A stretch of DNA of 64,000 nucleotides from contig NZ_JADLRJ010000001.1 of assembly GCF_015477355.1 (NCBI RefSeq), positions 496,001 through 560,000 on the forward strand, read 5' to 3'. Positions 51,492 to 59,533 of the stretch are shown one piece after another. Made by a program: the position numbers and the translations under genes. The stretch's first letter is position 1. Every line of letters starts with the position of its first letter. This stretch comes from Nocardia blacklockiae. Lineage in GTDB: Bacteria; Actinomycetota; Actinomycetes; Mycobacteriales; Mycobacteriaceae. Under the pieces are notes generated by a model, which worked only from the letters and a program-made list of their open reading frames with translations, did no database searches and had not been told where the DNA came from.

Positions 51492-51836
51492 ATGAGAAGA
51501 GGGATTACCACGGACAATCTGACGGAGATGCTGAAAGGCACGCTCGAAGGCTGCGTCCTCGAGATCATCGACAGCGAGGAGACCTACGGTTACGCCATCA
51601 CCCGGCGGCTGAACGATCTCGGTTTCGCGGATGTCATCGAGGGGACAGTCTACACCATTCTGGTGCGGCTGGAGAAGAACGGTTTGGTCGATGTGTCGAA
51701 ACGACCCTCCGAGGTCGGCCCGCCGCGTAAGTTCTACGCGCTCAACGACAAGGGACGCAGCGAACTGGCGACCTTCTGGACGAAATGGGAATACGTCTCG
51801 TCGCGCATCAACGAGCTCAAGGAAAGCAAGAAATGA
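51492..51836 (+). CDS. PadR-family transcriptional regulator
   Basis: A 114-residue winged-helix repressor. 'LEGCVLEIIDSEETYGYAIT' (about 18-37) and 'EGTVYTILVRLEKNGLVDV' (about 50-68) are the classic PadR HTH and wing; 'GPPRKFYALNDKGRSEL' follows. The C-terminal helix serves dimerisation. It overlaps the next gene by four bases (ATGA). PadR repressors commonly sit with small DUF1048 proteins and respond to toxic compounds or cell-envelope stress; the signal here is unknown. Confidence 0.88.
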   Translation: MRRGITTDNLTEMLKGTLEGCVLEIIDSEETYGYAITRRLNDLGFADVIEGTVYTILVRLEKNGLVDVSKRPSEVGPPRKFYALNDKGRSELATFWTKWEYVSSRINELKESKK

Positions 51837-52189
51837 ATTTCTGGGAGACGATCACCGGCAGCGACCTCACCCGCGAATACAAGGCCTTCGAAGCCCGGGC
51901 CGAGGCGCTGCCGGCCGAGTACCGCACGGCGTGGGGAGAGATCCAGGCCCGCCTCTCGCCCTACTCGGGTTTCACGGGCCGCAATCTGATGCCCATTCTC
52001 GACGGCGCCCTGGGCCTGCTCGAGGAGGCGGCGGCGGACGGCCAGAACATTCACGAGGTGCTGGGCGACGACGTCGACGGCTTCTGCGCGGCGCTCGCCG
52101 GCGAAGAAGGAGCCAAGAGCTACCGCGACAAATGGCGCGAGCAGCTGAATACGAACGTGGCGAGGAAACTGGCCCGGCTGGGAGGATAA
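51833..52189 (+). CDS. DUF1048 family protein (first copy)
   Basis: A 118-residue helical protein of the DUF1048 family: 'SDLTREYKAFEARAEALPAE' (about 9-28), 'ILDGALGLLEEAAADGQNIH' (about 55-74), 'VLGDDVDGFCAALAGEEG', and 'YRDKWREQLNTNVARKL' at the end. ATG 51833 overlaps the padR stop. It is a paralogue of the next gene; they share the helix order and the 'DD/TDVxxF' turn but little exact identity. Function is unknown. Confidence 0.8.
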   Translation: MNFWETITGSDLTREYKAFEARAEALPAEYRTAWGEIQARLSPYSGFTGRNLMPILDGALGLLEEAAADGQNIHEVLGDDVDGFCAALAGEEGAKSYRDKWREQLNTNVARKLARLGG

Positions 52190-52190
52190 C

Positions 52191-52514
52191 GTGGGCATCC
52201 GCGACATCATCGAGGGTAAGCGGGAGTGGCGGGCGCACGTGGCGCGGGTCAAGGCGCTGCCGCCCGATTACCGCATCGTGTACGAGGAAATGCAGAAATA
52301 CTATTTCAAGGTCGGTCCGGTCGATCTGGCCGACGGCGATCTCCTGTCGGGAGTCGTCGACTTCTTCGAAGAAGGAGTCGCGGCCGGCAAAGGCGTCACC
52401 GAATTGATCGGCACCGATGTCGCGGCGTTCAGCGACGGGCTGATCAAGGATTCGCGCACCTATGCCGACCTCTACCAGGAGAAGGTGGCGGCGAAGAAGT
52501 CGGCCGGAGACTGA
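52191..52514 (+). CDS. DUF1048 family protein (second copy)
   Basis: A 107-residue protein closer to the canonical DUF1048 pattern: 'IEGKREWRAHVARVKALPPD' (about 7-26), 'YRIVYEEMQKYYFKVGPVD' (about 27-45), 'VVDFFEEGVAAGKGVTELIG', and 'TDVAAFSDGLIKDSRTYADL'. GTG 52191 follows the first copy with one intervening base; GGGAGG precedes it. All helical, no catalytic residues. The tandem pair may form a heterodimer under PadR control. Confidence 0.8.
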   Translation: MGIRDIIEGKREWRAHVARVKALPPDYRIVYEEMQKYYFKVGPVDLADGDLLSGVVDFFEEGVAAGKGVTELIGTDVAAFSDGLIKDSRTYADLYQEKVAAKKSAGD

Positions 52515-52517
52515 CGC

Positions 52518-53714
52518 TCATCGTCCGGCCGCGGTGAGCCGTTGCTCGGCTTCCAGCAGCATCCAGCCGCTCAACTGCACCGACAGGTCGCGGCTCAGGT
52601 TCGCCGGGAGGGTGGCGGACGGATCGGCGGGGAAGGTTCCCGGCGGGTCCGGCACCGTCACGGGCCGGGCCCAGTCCACGCCGAACAGGGGGAGCCCGTC
52701 CACCTCGGCGCGGTGCCGCCACGCCGCCCGCGCGGAGGCGTGCACAATCCGCGCGGCGGTGGAATCGCCCAGGGACAGAGCGGCTTCGGCGAGATATCGG
52801 GCGAGAATGCCCATGAACAACCCGGAGTCGTCCCCGGCCGCCGCCGCGATCACGCCCGCGTCGGTGAGCCGCTCCCCGGTGGCGGCGATCAGATCCGACG
52901 CGCGCCGGTGATGGACGGGTTCGTTCGTGCGCCTTGCCAATTCGACCTCCAACCCGATGGCCACGCCCTGGCAGTAGGTGTGGACGGTCCGCTCCACCCG
53001 CCCGCCGGGCTCGTGGACGCCGTCGAGGACCAGACCGCTGTCCGCGTCGCGTAATCGGGTGTGCAGGAACTCCGAAAGCGCTCTGGCCCGGGACAATTCG
53101 CCCAGCCGTGCCATGGCGATGCCGGTCGGGCCGATCGCCGGGGTGTTGTAGAAGTCGTCGCCCGTGCGCCAGGGCACCGCGCCGATCGGGTGCCAGCCGT
53201 CGATCAGGGCGGCGCGCAGCTCGCCGACGGCGTCACCGAAACGGATGCCGAGCAGCCGGTCGGCGCGTTCGAGAGCGAGCGCCAGCCACGCCATGTCGTC
53301 GTAGTACCGGTTGGTCCAACCGGTGAGGTTGCGGGTCCGGATGCCGCGAGCCAGCGCGACGACCCGGTCGATGCGCTCGGGGGTGCGGGCGCGGTGCGCG
53401 GCGTCCACCGCGCAGTCGAGCAGCTGGGCCTGCCACCAGTAGCACCACCGCGCGAAGGAGTGCTCCAGCACCGACGCCGGCCAGACCAGCGTGCCCAGCC
53501 GCCGCCGCGGCCGCCCCCAGAGCATGCGCACATGCCGCTGCACGATCGCCCGTTCGGCGAGGTCCGCCCGGGTCGCGGGCGGCTCGGGTCCGGCCGGCAG
53601 CTGCCGCGTGGCCGTCACCGCCTGGGTGGGCTGCGCCATCGCGGTGGCGGCGACCGCGGCCCCGGCCGCGACGAGCAAACCGCGCCGGTTGATCCCACCG
53701 TTCCGGCGATCCAT
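52518..53714 (-). CDS. Tat-exported glycoside hydrolase family 76-like enzyme
   Basis: A 398-residue secreted protein. The twin-arginine signal is 'NRRGLLVAAGAAVAATAMA' (9-27), cleaved near 'PTQA'. The (alpha/alpha)6-barrel has the family-76 catalytic pair Asp139-Asp140 in 'RYYDDMAWLALAL'. Later repeats include 'VHTYCQGVAIGLEVELARR' and 'AGDDSGLFMGILARYLAEA'. Known GH76 enzymes cut alpha-1,6-mannan, so remodelling of mannan-type envelope glycans is possible. GAGGAG lies upstream of ATG 53714. It is convergent with the DUF1048 pair (three bases apart). Confidence 0.82.
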   Translation of the reverse strand: MDRRNGGINRRGLLVAAGAAVAATAMAQPTQAVTATRQLPAGPEPPATRADLAERAIVQRHVRMLWGRPRRRLGTLVWPASVLEHSFARWCYWWQAQLLDCAVDAAHRARTPERIDRVVALARGIRTRNLTGWTNRYYDDMAWLALALERADRLLGIRFGDAVGELRAALIDGWHPIGAVPWRTGDDFYNTPAIGPTGIAMARLGELSRARALSEFLHTRLRDADSGLVLDGVHEPGGRVERTVHTYCQGVAIGLEVELARRTNEPVHHRRASDLIAATGERLTDAGVIAAAAGDDSGLFMGILARYLAEAALSLGDSTAARIVHASARAAWRHRAEVDGLPLFGVDWARPVTVPDPPGTFPADPSATLPANLSRDLSVQLSGWMLLEAEQRLTAAGR

Positions 53715-53873
53715 CCGCGCGGACTCCTCTACCGCTCACCGAAGCCGGAAAACCTGCGGCCACATGCTATCCCGCGACCGCCGTCCCGGCGCGCCGACGA
53801 CGGCAACGTCACACGCCCGGGGACCGGTCCGGGGTTCCGTCCGAGCGGTGCGGCGATGTTGTCGATGACGCCT

Positions 53874-54569
53874 TTACCCGCCCGCGTTCTCGACTGGTCC
53901 GCGGTAGCCGTTCAGTCGCGTCTCCATGAGTGTGAGCAGTGTGCGCAGCGCCTCGGGATCGCCTTCGGCCTGGAGTCGTCCGTCGCCGACGGCGTCGGGG
54001 ATGGTGGTCCGGCCGCCCGCGATGGCGGCCACGGTGGCGGAGTCGCACCGCAATTCGGCGGCGGGGGGTGTGTCGTCGCGGGGGACGACGGCGGCCTGTC
54101 CCGCCGCGATGCGCAGGCGGGCGGTGCTGTCGTCGATGTGGAAGTCGTAGTCGGCGGCCAGGTTCGGCGGTGCCGCGCGGCCGATGGCGTCGGCGAGGAA
54201 GACCAGTGTCCATTCGGCGCGGTAACTTTCGCCGGGCGTCGTCCGTTCCTCGCCCATGAAATGCCGAGCGCCCCACAGCGCCAGCGGAATCACCACCTGA
54301 GCCAGTTCGCGGCCGGTGGCGGTGAGGTCGTACACCACCGCGGTGGCCGGGGGGTCGAGGAGTCTGCGCCGGACGATGCCGTCGGTCTCGAGCTGCCGGA
54401 CGCGGCCCGCGAGCAAGCCGGTGCCGATGCCTTCGAGGGCCGCGGCGAGGTCGGAGTACCGCTTCGGACCGGACATCAGTTCGCGCACGATCAGCAGCGT
54501 CCACCGCTCGCCGACGACGTCCAGCGCATGGGCCAGTCCACAGAACTGCTCGTACGAACGTCGCGCCAC
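53874..54569 (-). CDS. HxlR-family regulator with an SCP2-like C-terminal domain
   Basis: A 231-residue protein. The N-terminal winged helix is HxlR type ('ALDVVGERWTLLIVRELMSG', about 15-34; 'RYSDLAAALEGIGTGLLAGR', about 37-56). Residues about 120-225 look like a sterol-carrier-like or ligand-binding domain ('ADYDFHIDDSTARLRIAAG'). Start is GTG 54569. It is divergent from an HD-domain gene; a large inverted repeat (54615-54638) lies between them and is the likely shared operator. Confidence 0.83.
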   Translation of the reverse strand: MARRSYEQFCGLAHALDVVGERWTLLIVRELMSGPKRYSDLAAALEGIGTGLLAGRVRQLETDGIVRRRLLDPPATAVVYDLTATGRELAQVVIPLALWGARHFMGEERTTPGESYRAEWTLVFLADAIGRAAPPNLAADYDFHIDDSTARLRIAAGQAAVVPRDDTPPAAELRCDSATVAAIAGGRTTIPDAVGDGRLQAEGDPEALRTLLTLMETRLNGYRGPVENAGG

Positions 54570-54614
54570 ACCCCGACCGTAGCAGCATGGAGAGGAAACG
54601 AACCGTACTTCAAA

Positions 54615-54638
54615 AAGTTCTCTAGACTTCGAGAACTT
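54615..54638. promoter_or_regulatory. Operator between hxlR-type and HD genes
   Basis: A perfect inverted repeat AAGTTCTC-8 bases-GAGAACTT is placed 46 bases from the HxlR start and 70 bases from the HD gene start. Its length and symmetry suit a dimeric winged-helix repressor. Confidence 0.65.
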
Positions 54639-54707
54639 CTGTTACCGTGAGCGTGGGCGGTATCGGACCGCCCCTTCACCCGTCCTGACGGCGTTCGGGA
54701 GACTCGA

Positions 54708-55385
54708 ATGACGAACGGTCCCAGCCATCCGGCCAGCGTGCCCGGGCGGGCGCGGCTGGCCTTCGGCCGCGATCCCGCCCACGGCGTCCGCGTCGACCCG
54801 GGCGAGCTGGCCGCCCCGGACTCGGTGCTCGCGCGGGACGCGCACGACACCGCGCGAGAACTGTTGTCGCCGCCGGTCTTCGAGCACTCCCGGCGCACCT
54901 ACGCCTGGGCCGCGGCGCTCGCCGCGGTGCATCGGCTCGAATTCGACCGCGAGGCAGTGTATGTCGCGTCGCTGCTGCACGACGCCTGCTGGCCGACCCG
55001 AACGCCCGGGATCGATTTCACCGTCGGAGGCAGCGACATCGCGGCCGACGTCGCCGAACGCCACCACCTCGAACCCCGCCGCCGAGCTCTCCTCGGTGAC
55101 GCGATCTGCATGCACCACACCCCGGGAGTCACCCTCGACGCCGGGCCCGAGGCGTTTCTGCTCGCGTCCGCCGCGGCCCTCGACGTCGTCGGCCTGCGCT
55201 TGTGGGACATCCCGGAAAACATTCGCACCCAAGTCATTTCGCAGTTTCCGCGTACCGGGTTCAAACGCGAGTGCGCCCGCCGCGTCCGCGCCGAAGCCGC
55301 GGCCGTCCCGCACGGCCGGATGTGGTTGTTCCACCGCTACGGCCTGTCCGACCTCACCATCGCCACCGCGCCCTTCGAGGACTAG
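54708..55385 (+). CDS. HD-domain phosphohydrolase-like protein
   Basis: A 225-residue protein with HD-type motifs: 'PPVFEHSRRTYAWAAALA' (His, about residues 55-72), 'YVASLLHDACWPTRTPG' (His-Asp, about 85-101), and 'GDAICMHHTPG' (about 135-145). Such proteins often act on nucleotides or small metabolites; the substrate is unknown. It lies under the HxlR operator and is followed two bases later by an F420-type reductase gene, so the two form an operon. Confidence 0.78.
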   Translation: MTNGPSHPASVPGRARLAFGRDPAHGVRVDPGELAAPDSVLARDAHDTARELLSPPVFEHSRRTYAWAAALAAVHRLEFDREAVYVASLLHDACWPTRTPGIDFTVGGSDIAADVAERHHLEPRRRALLGDAICMHHTPGVTLDAGPEAFLLASAAALDVVGLRLWDIPENIRTQVISQFPRTGFKRECARRVRAEAAAVPHGRMWLFHRYGLSDLTIATAPFED

Positions 55386-55387
55386 CC

Positions 55388-55894
55388 GTGCCGAGATACG
55401 TCGATCCCCACCGCCGTCGCGGCCGGCTCTATCGCGCGTTCGCCGGACTCGTCGGCTCCGAACCGATCCGGCGTCTCATGCCGCGCGTCTTCTGGAAACT
55501 CGACCCGTACGTGCTGCGCGCGACCGGCGGCCGCTTCGGGCTTCCGGTGTTGTTGCCCACGGCATTCCTGGAAACGCGCGGTGCGAGAACCGGTGTGCCG
55601 CGCCGCAATCCGGTGTTGTACTTCCACGACGGCGAGCAGGTGGTCGTCATCGCCCTCAACGGCGCCCGTCCGCACAACCCGGGCTGGTATCACAACCTGC
55701 GGAAGAACCCCGACGTTCGATTCGACGGCCTGCCGATGCGCGCCTCCGTCGTGCGCGACGCCACCGAGCGAGAACGACTGTGGCGCCTCGGAGGTGCGGT
55801 CTTCGCGCCCTATGCCAAGTTCCGCCGGATCGCCGCGGCGGCCGGTCGAACGATCCCCATCGTCCGACTGGACCCGGTGACACCATCCGAATGA
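55388..55894 (+). CDS. Deazaflavin (F420)-dependent nitroreductase-family protein
   Basis: A 168-residue protein of the Ddn-like split beta-barrel family. Characteristic stretches are 'FLETRGARTGVPRRNPVLYF' (about 60-79), 'VVIALNGARPHNPGWYHNLR' (about 86-105), and 'NPDVRFDGLPMRASVVRDAT' (about 107-126). Members bind F420 and reduce quinones or nitro compounds, often at the membrane. GTG 55388 follows the HD gene stop by two bases. The acceptor is unknown. Confidence 0.8.
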   Translation: MPRYVDPHRRRGRLYRAFAGLVGSEPIRRLMPRVFWKLDPYVLRATGGRFGLPVLLPTAFLETRGARTGVPRRNPVLYFHDGEQVVVIALNGARPHNPGWYHNLRKNPDVRFDGLPMRASVVRDATERERLWRLGGAVFAPYAKFRRIAAAAGRTIPIVRLDPVTPSE

Positions 55895-56019
55895 CGGCGC
55901 GACGCGGCAGCCGACGCCTGCTGCGCATCGAAACCGATTCCCGCGCAACGTATTCAGAGCCTGGGTAGGGCCGCCGGTAGGTCGGTGGGTGTGCAGGTCA
56001 GTCCGGTGCAGGGGTTGTC

Positions 56020-56160
56020 GTGGCGGGGCGGGGTGCGCTGGCGCGCCTGCTCATCGCCGTCATGGACGGCCTGCAACTGCAATGGCTGCTCGACGACACC
56101 GTCGACATGTCCGGCACCTTCGATCTGCTGCTCACGCTGCTGTCGCGCGAGAGCTCGTAG
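56020..56160 (+). pseudogene. C-terminal remnant of a TetR-family regulator
   Basis: Reading from GTG 56020 to the TAG at 56158 gives 46 residues that include 'LLIAVMDGLQLQWLLDDTVD', the typical last-but-one helix of TetR_C domains, followed by 'MSGTFDLLLTLLSRESS'. No HTH-coding sequence is found upstream in any frame, so the first three quarters of the gene are gone. It stands directly before an operator-like repeat and an EmrB-type pump gene, the usual arrangement of a pump with its repressor. Confidence 0.75.
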
Positions 56161-56236
56161 AGCAGTCCCGATCTTCGGTCTGCACCACTACCCACCTGGC
56201 GATTCCCGGGTTCTTTCCACGCGCCGTTGCAAAAGA

Positions 56237-56254
56237 CATACGATCGACCGTATG
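56237..56254 (+). promoter_or_regulatory. Operator-like inverted repeat upstream of the MFS gene
   Basis: CATACG-ATCGAC-CGTATG has perfect 6-bp arms and ends 56 bases before the MFS start. It has the form of a TetR operator, but the adjacent TetR gene is a remnant. Confidence 0.65.
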
Positions 56255-56310
56255 CTTACGCGAGGTTCGGCGCGTGCCGCCGAACCGGTGCCGAAGAGAA
56301 GGGATGCCCG

Positions 56311-57738
56311 ATGGATGGCATGGCAGCCGAGCGGACCGCGACCACCGAGACGACGCCGTCGCGACCGGTCCGGGACCGCTCGACCGCGATCGTGTGGGTG
56401 CTGTGCGCGGCCGCGTTCATGGCGATGCTGGACGTGTTCGTGGTGAACGTCGCGTTCACGAAGATCGCGGAGTCGTATCCGGGTTCCTCGCTGGCCGATG
56501 TCAGCTGGGTGCTCAACGGATACGCGATCGTCTATGCGGCGCTGCTGATTCCGGCCGGGCGCTTCTCGGATCGGTTCGGGCGCAAGGCTGGATTCCTGGC
56601 CGGGCTGGGCGTGTTCACGCTGGCGAGCGTGGCCGCGGCGGCGTCGCCGTCGCTGTGGGCGCTGGTGGCCTTCCGCGTAGTGCAGGCGATCGGGGCCGCC
56701 GCCCTGACACCAGCGAGCCTGGGCTTGCTGTTGACGGTGCTGCCGCCGGCGCGGGTGCCGGGCGCGGTGAAGATCTGGGCGACGACGAGTTCGTTCGCCG
56801 CGGCGCTCGGGCCGGTGGTCGGCGGGGCGCTGGTCGAGGCGTCGTGGCGCTGGGTGTTCCTGATCAATCTGCCGGTGGGCGTGGCGGCCGGGATCGCGGC
56901 CGTGCTCCTGGTGCCGAATCTGCACCAGCGGATTCCGGCGCGGGTGCCCGACCTGCTGGGAGTGGCGCTGCTGATCGTGGCGATCGGGGCGCTGTCGCTG
57001 GGCCTGGTGCAGAGCGGCGAATGGTCGTGGGCCGGTGCGGGAACGGTCGGCGCGCTGGTCGTCGCCGCGGTCGGCGCGGTCCTGTTCGTGGCGCGGATGC
57101 GGCGGCACCCGGATCCGGTGGTGCCGCCGGAGCTGTTCCGGGTGCCGACGTTCCGGTGGGCCAACGTCACCGTGCTGGCCTTCTGCACCGCGTTCGGGGC
57201 GTGGTTCCTCAGCATCGCCCTGTGGCTGGAGAACGCGGCCGGTTTCGACGCCCTCGGCACCGGCCTCGCGTTGGTTCCGGGCCCGGCGATGGTGCCGATC
57301 TTCGCCGCCGTCGGCCAGCGGCTGATCACCCGGATTCCGGTGGGAGCCGTGGTGGCGCTGGGCAATGCGCTGTTCGCGGCCGGTGTGGCGCTCGTGCTGG
57401 TCAGCGCCGCCACGCCGGTGCGGTACGGCCTCGAGGTGCTGCCCGGCTGGGTGGTCTCCGGTGTCGGCATCGGCCTGGCGCTGCCCAGCATGATCGCCGC
57501 CGCCGCGGTCGATCTGCCGCCGGACCGCTCCGCCACCGGCAGCGCGGTGGTGAACACGGCCCGCCAGCTCGGCTACGTACTCGGCGTCGCCGTGCTGATC
57601 GCCCTGCTCGGCTCGCTCGACGCCGCCGACGACCGGATGCTGAGCGCGTTCCGGCACGGCTGGGTGTTCGTCGCCCTCGTCGCCGCGGCGAGCGCGGCGA
57701 CGGCCCTCGGAATCAGGCCCCGCGCCCGCCGGGCGTAA
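56311..57738 (+). CDS. MFS multidrug efflux transporter, EmrB/QacA (DHA2) type
   Basis: A 475-residue transporter with 14 predicted helices from about residue 24. Motif A-like loop 'GRFSDRFGRKAGFLAGLG' lies at about 87-104, and motif C 'GPVVGGALVEASWRWVFLIN' at about 169-188. It exports drugs or metabolites by proton antiport. AGAAGGG precedes ATG 56311. The upstream operator-like repeat is next to a broken TetR gene, so expression may now be constitutive or under another regulator. Followed by a SGNH hydrolase gene 23 bases on. Confidence 0.88.
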   Translation: MDGMAAERTATTETTPSRPVRDRSTAIVWVLCAAAFMAMLDVFVVNVAFTKIAESYPGSSLADVSWVLNGYAIVYAALLIPAGRFSDRFGRKAGFLAGLGVFTLASVAAAASPSLWALVAFRVVQAIGAAALTPASLGLLLTVLPPARVPGAVKIWATTSSFAAALGPVVGGALVEASWRWVFLINLPVGVAAGIAAVLLVPNLHQRIPARVPDLLGVALLIVAIGALSLGLVQSGEWSWAGAGTVGALVVAAVGAVLFVARMRRHPDPVVPPELFRVPTFRWANVTVLAFCTAFGAWFLSIALWLENAAGFDALGTGLALVPGPAMVPIFAAVGQRLITRIPVGAVVALGNALFAAGVALVLVSAATPVRYGLEVLPGWVVSGVGIGLALPSMIAAAAVDLPPDRSATGSAVVNTARQLGYVLGVAVLIALLGSLDAADDRMLSAFRHGWVFVALVAAASAATALGIRPRARRA

Positions 57739-57761
57739 TCGGATCGAAGAGGAACAATTCG

Positions 57762-58421
57762 ATGATCACCGAACACACGGACCCGCTCTGCCTGTCCGAA
57801 ACCACCGCCGCCGCTTTGCTTTTCGACGCGCCCTGGCGACGGTTCGGCGTGGTCGGCGACAGCCTGTCGGGCGGCGTGGGCGACCCCACGCCCGGGTACG
57901 CGAACCAGGGCTGGCCCGATCGGGTCGCGGCGGTGCTGCGGCGCGTGCGCCCCGAGTTGCGCTATCTCAACACCGCCGAGGTGGGGGCGACCACCGAGCA
58001 GACCGTGGACCGGCAATTCGACCGCATTCGCGAATTCGGCCCGGACCTGCTGCATCTGCCGTGCGGCGCGAACGACATCCTGCGGCGCCGCCTCGATTTC
58101 GAGGAGATCGAGAAGGCGATGCGGCGCATGTACGACCTCGCGGCCGGTACGCGCGCCCTGCTCACCACCTTCACCCTCGGGAAAGCCTTTGCCGTGCCAG
58201 CGTTTTCGGACTGGGATGAACGGATCCGGGCCATGAACGACCTCACCCGCCGCGTCGCCGCCGAGTACGACGCCGTGGTCGTCGACATGTGGGATCACCC
58301 CCTCAACGACCGGGACAACCTGCTCAGCGCGGACCGGATCCACTTCTCGACATCGGGTCAGGCGGTGCTGGCCACCGAGGTCGTCGAACGGCTCGCGTAC
58401 ACGATCGGCGCGCAGCGGTGA
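57762..58421 (+). CDS. SGNH/GDSL-family hydrolase
   Basis: A 219-residue cytoplasmic esterase-like protein. Block I is 'FGVVGDSLSGGVGD' (catalytic Ser about residue 34), block II Gly in 'TAEVGATTEQT' (about 74), block III 'PCGANDILRRR' (Asn about 101), block V 'DRIHFSTSGQAVLA' (Asp and His about 193-196). Substrate ester is unknown. AGAGGAAC lies upstream of ATG 57762. It probably shares a transcript with the MFS gene. Confidence 0.85.
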   Translation: MITEHTDPLCLSETTAAALLFDAPWRRFGVVGDSLSGGVGDPTPGYANQGWPDRVAAVLRRVRPELRYLNTAEVGATTEQTVDRQFDRIREFGPDLLHLPCGANDILRRRLDFEEIEKAMRRMYDLAAGTRALLTTFTLGKAFAVPAFSDWDERIRAMNDLTRRVAAEYDAVVVDMWDHPLNDRDNLLSADRIHFSTSGQAVLATEVVERLAYTIGAQR

Positions 58422-58431
58422 CCCGCGCCGG

Positions 58432-59433
58432 TCAGAGCCGGACGACGATCTTGCCGGTGTGGGTGCTGGACTCCATCAGCCGGTGGGCGTCGCGAATGCT
58501 GTCCAGGCCGTCGAAGACCGCGCCGACCTGGGGACGCAGCACCCCGTCGCGGATGCCGGAGGCGATCCAGTGATCGATGCGGCGGCGGCCCGCGGCGGTG
58601 GCCGACAGCTCCATGTTGGCGTAGCCGTGCACGTGCAGCGGCCAGTTCATGGGCATGGCCATCGGGCGGCGGTCGAGCCAGCCGTAGACGACGATGGTGC
58701 CGTCCTGGGCTGCGGCCGTGGCCAATTCGGCCAGACCGGGGCCGCCGACGGCGTCGAAGATCAGCTGCACGCCCGTGCCGCCGGTGAGGCGGCGTGCCTC
58801 GGCCGCCACGTCCGTCTCCGCGGCGGCGATCACGTGCGCCGCCCCGTTGTCCAGGAGCTGCCGGCTCTTCTCGCCGGTTCTGGTCACCGCGATCGGGATC
58901 GCGCCGAGACGGGCCGCGGTCTGCAGCGCGGCGATGCCGACACCGCTCGAGGCGGCGGTGATCAGCACGTGGTCGCCGGGCCGCAGGCCGCCGGTCTCCA
59001 CCATGCCGCCGTAGGCCGTGGAGTAGGTCAGCCACGTCGCCGCGCCGGTGACCGCGTCGAGGCCCGCCGGGCGCGGGACCACCGAGTGCACCGGCAGCAC
59101 CACGCGCTCGGCGTACACCCCCGCCGCGCTCATCTCGATATTGGGGCCGGTCAGAACCTCGTCTCCCACAGTGTATTCGGTGACCTCCGCGCCGACGGCC
59201 TCGACGACACCGGAGGCCTCGTAGCCGAGCCGCGAACCGGGCAGCGTCGGCAGGTAGTAGTAGGTGCCCGCCCGGAACAGCGCCTCCGCGCGATTGAGGC
59301 CGAGCGCTTCGACGCGGAGACGGACCTCCTTCGCCCCGGGGGTGGGCAGCGCGAGGTCCTCGATGGTCAGCACGTCGGGGTCGCCGAGTTCGTGGAAGAC
59401 GACGGTGCGTGCGGTGCTCGTGTCGGTTGTCAT
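58432..59433 (-). CDS. Quinone-oxidoreductase-like medium-chain dehydrogenase
   Basis: A 333-residue MDR-family enzyme. The N-terminal GroES-like domain has 'GLNRAEALFRAGTYYYLPTL' (about 49-68) and 'GYEASGVVEAVG'. It lacks the Cys/His set for catalytic or structural zinc. The Rossmann loop is 'ITAASSGVGIAALQTAARLG' (about 158-177) and favours NADPH ('TRTGEKSRQL'). It is divergent from an AraC regulator 100 bases away, which is probably its activator. The substrate is unknown, perhaps a reactive enone or quinone. Confidence 0.85.
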   Translation of the reverse strand: MTTDTSTARTVVFHELGDPDVLTIEDLALPTPGAKEVRLRVEALGLNRAEALFRAGTYYYLPTLPGSRLGYEASGVVEAVGAEVTEYTVGDEVLTGPNIEMSAAGVYAERVVLPVHSVVPRPAGLDAVTGAATWLTYSTAYGGMVETGGLRPGDHVLITAASSGVGIAALQTAARLGAIPIAVTRTGEKSRQLLDNGAAHVIAAAETDVAAEARRLTGGTGVQLIFDAVGGPGLAELATAAAQDGTIVVYGWLDRRPMAMPMNWPLHVHGYANMELSATAAGRRRIDHWIASGIRDGVLRPQVGAVFDGLDSIRDAHRLMESSTHTGKIVVRL

Positions 59434-59533
59434 GCCTTCGACGGTATGGATCGGCTCGAAGATGATCTATGCGTGGAAGTCTCGCGGAAATATCCGTTCG
59501 TCTCGCCGATCGCGGGACGGCTATCGTTCGGAT

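Larger units (their letters stand above)
55895..56310. other. 416-bp region with TetR remnant and orphan operator
   Basis: No intact gene is seen between the F420-type reductase and the MFS gene. The left part (55895-56019) holds nothing recognisable. The middle (56020-56160) encodes the C-terminal end of a TetR regulator, and the right part carries an inverted repeat at 56237-56254. Confidence 0.7.

Noticed and set aside
55985-56446. A 153-codon frame across the TetR remnant region
   Set aside because: It runs in a different frame, is Cys/Ser/Arg-rich, and overlaps the MFS start. The TetR frame gives recognisable family sequence.
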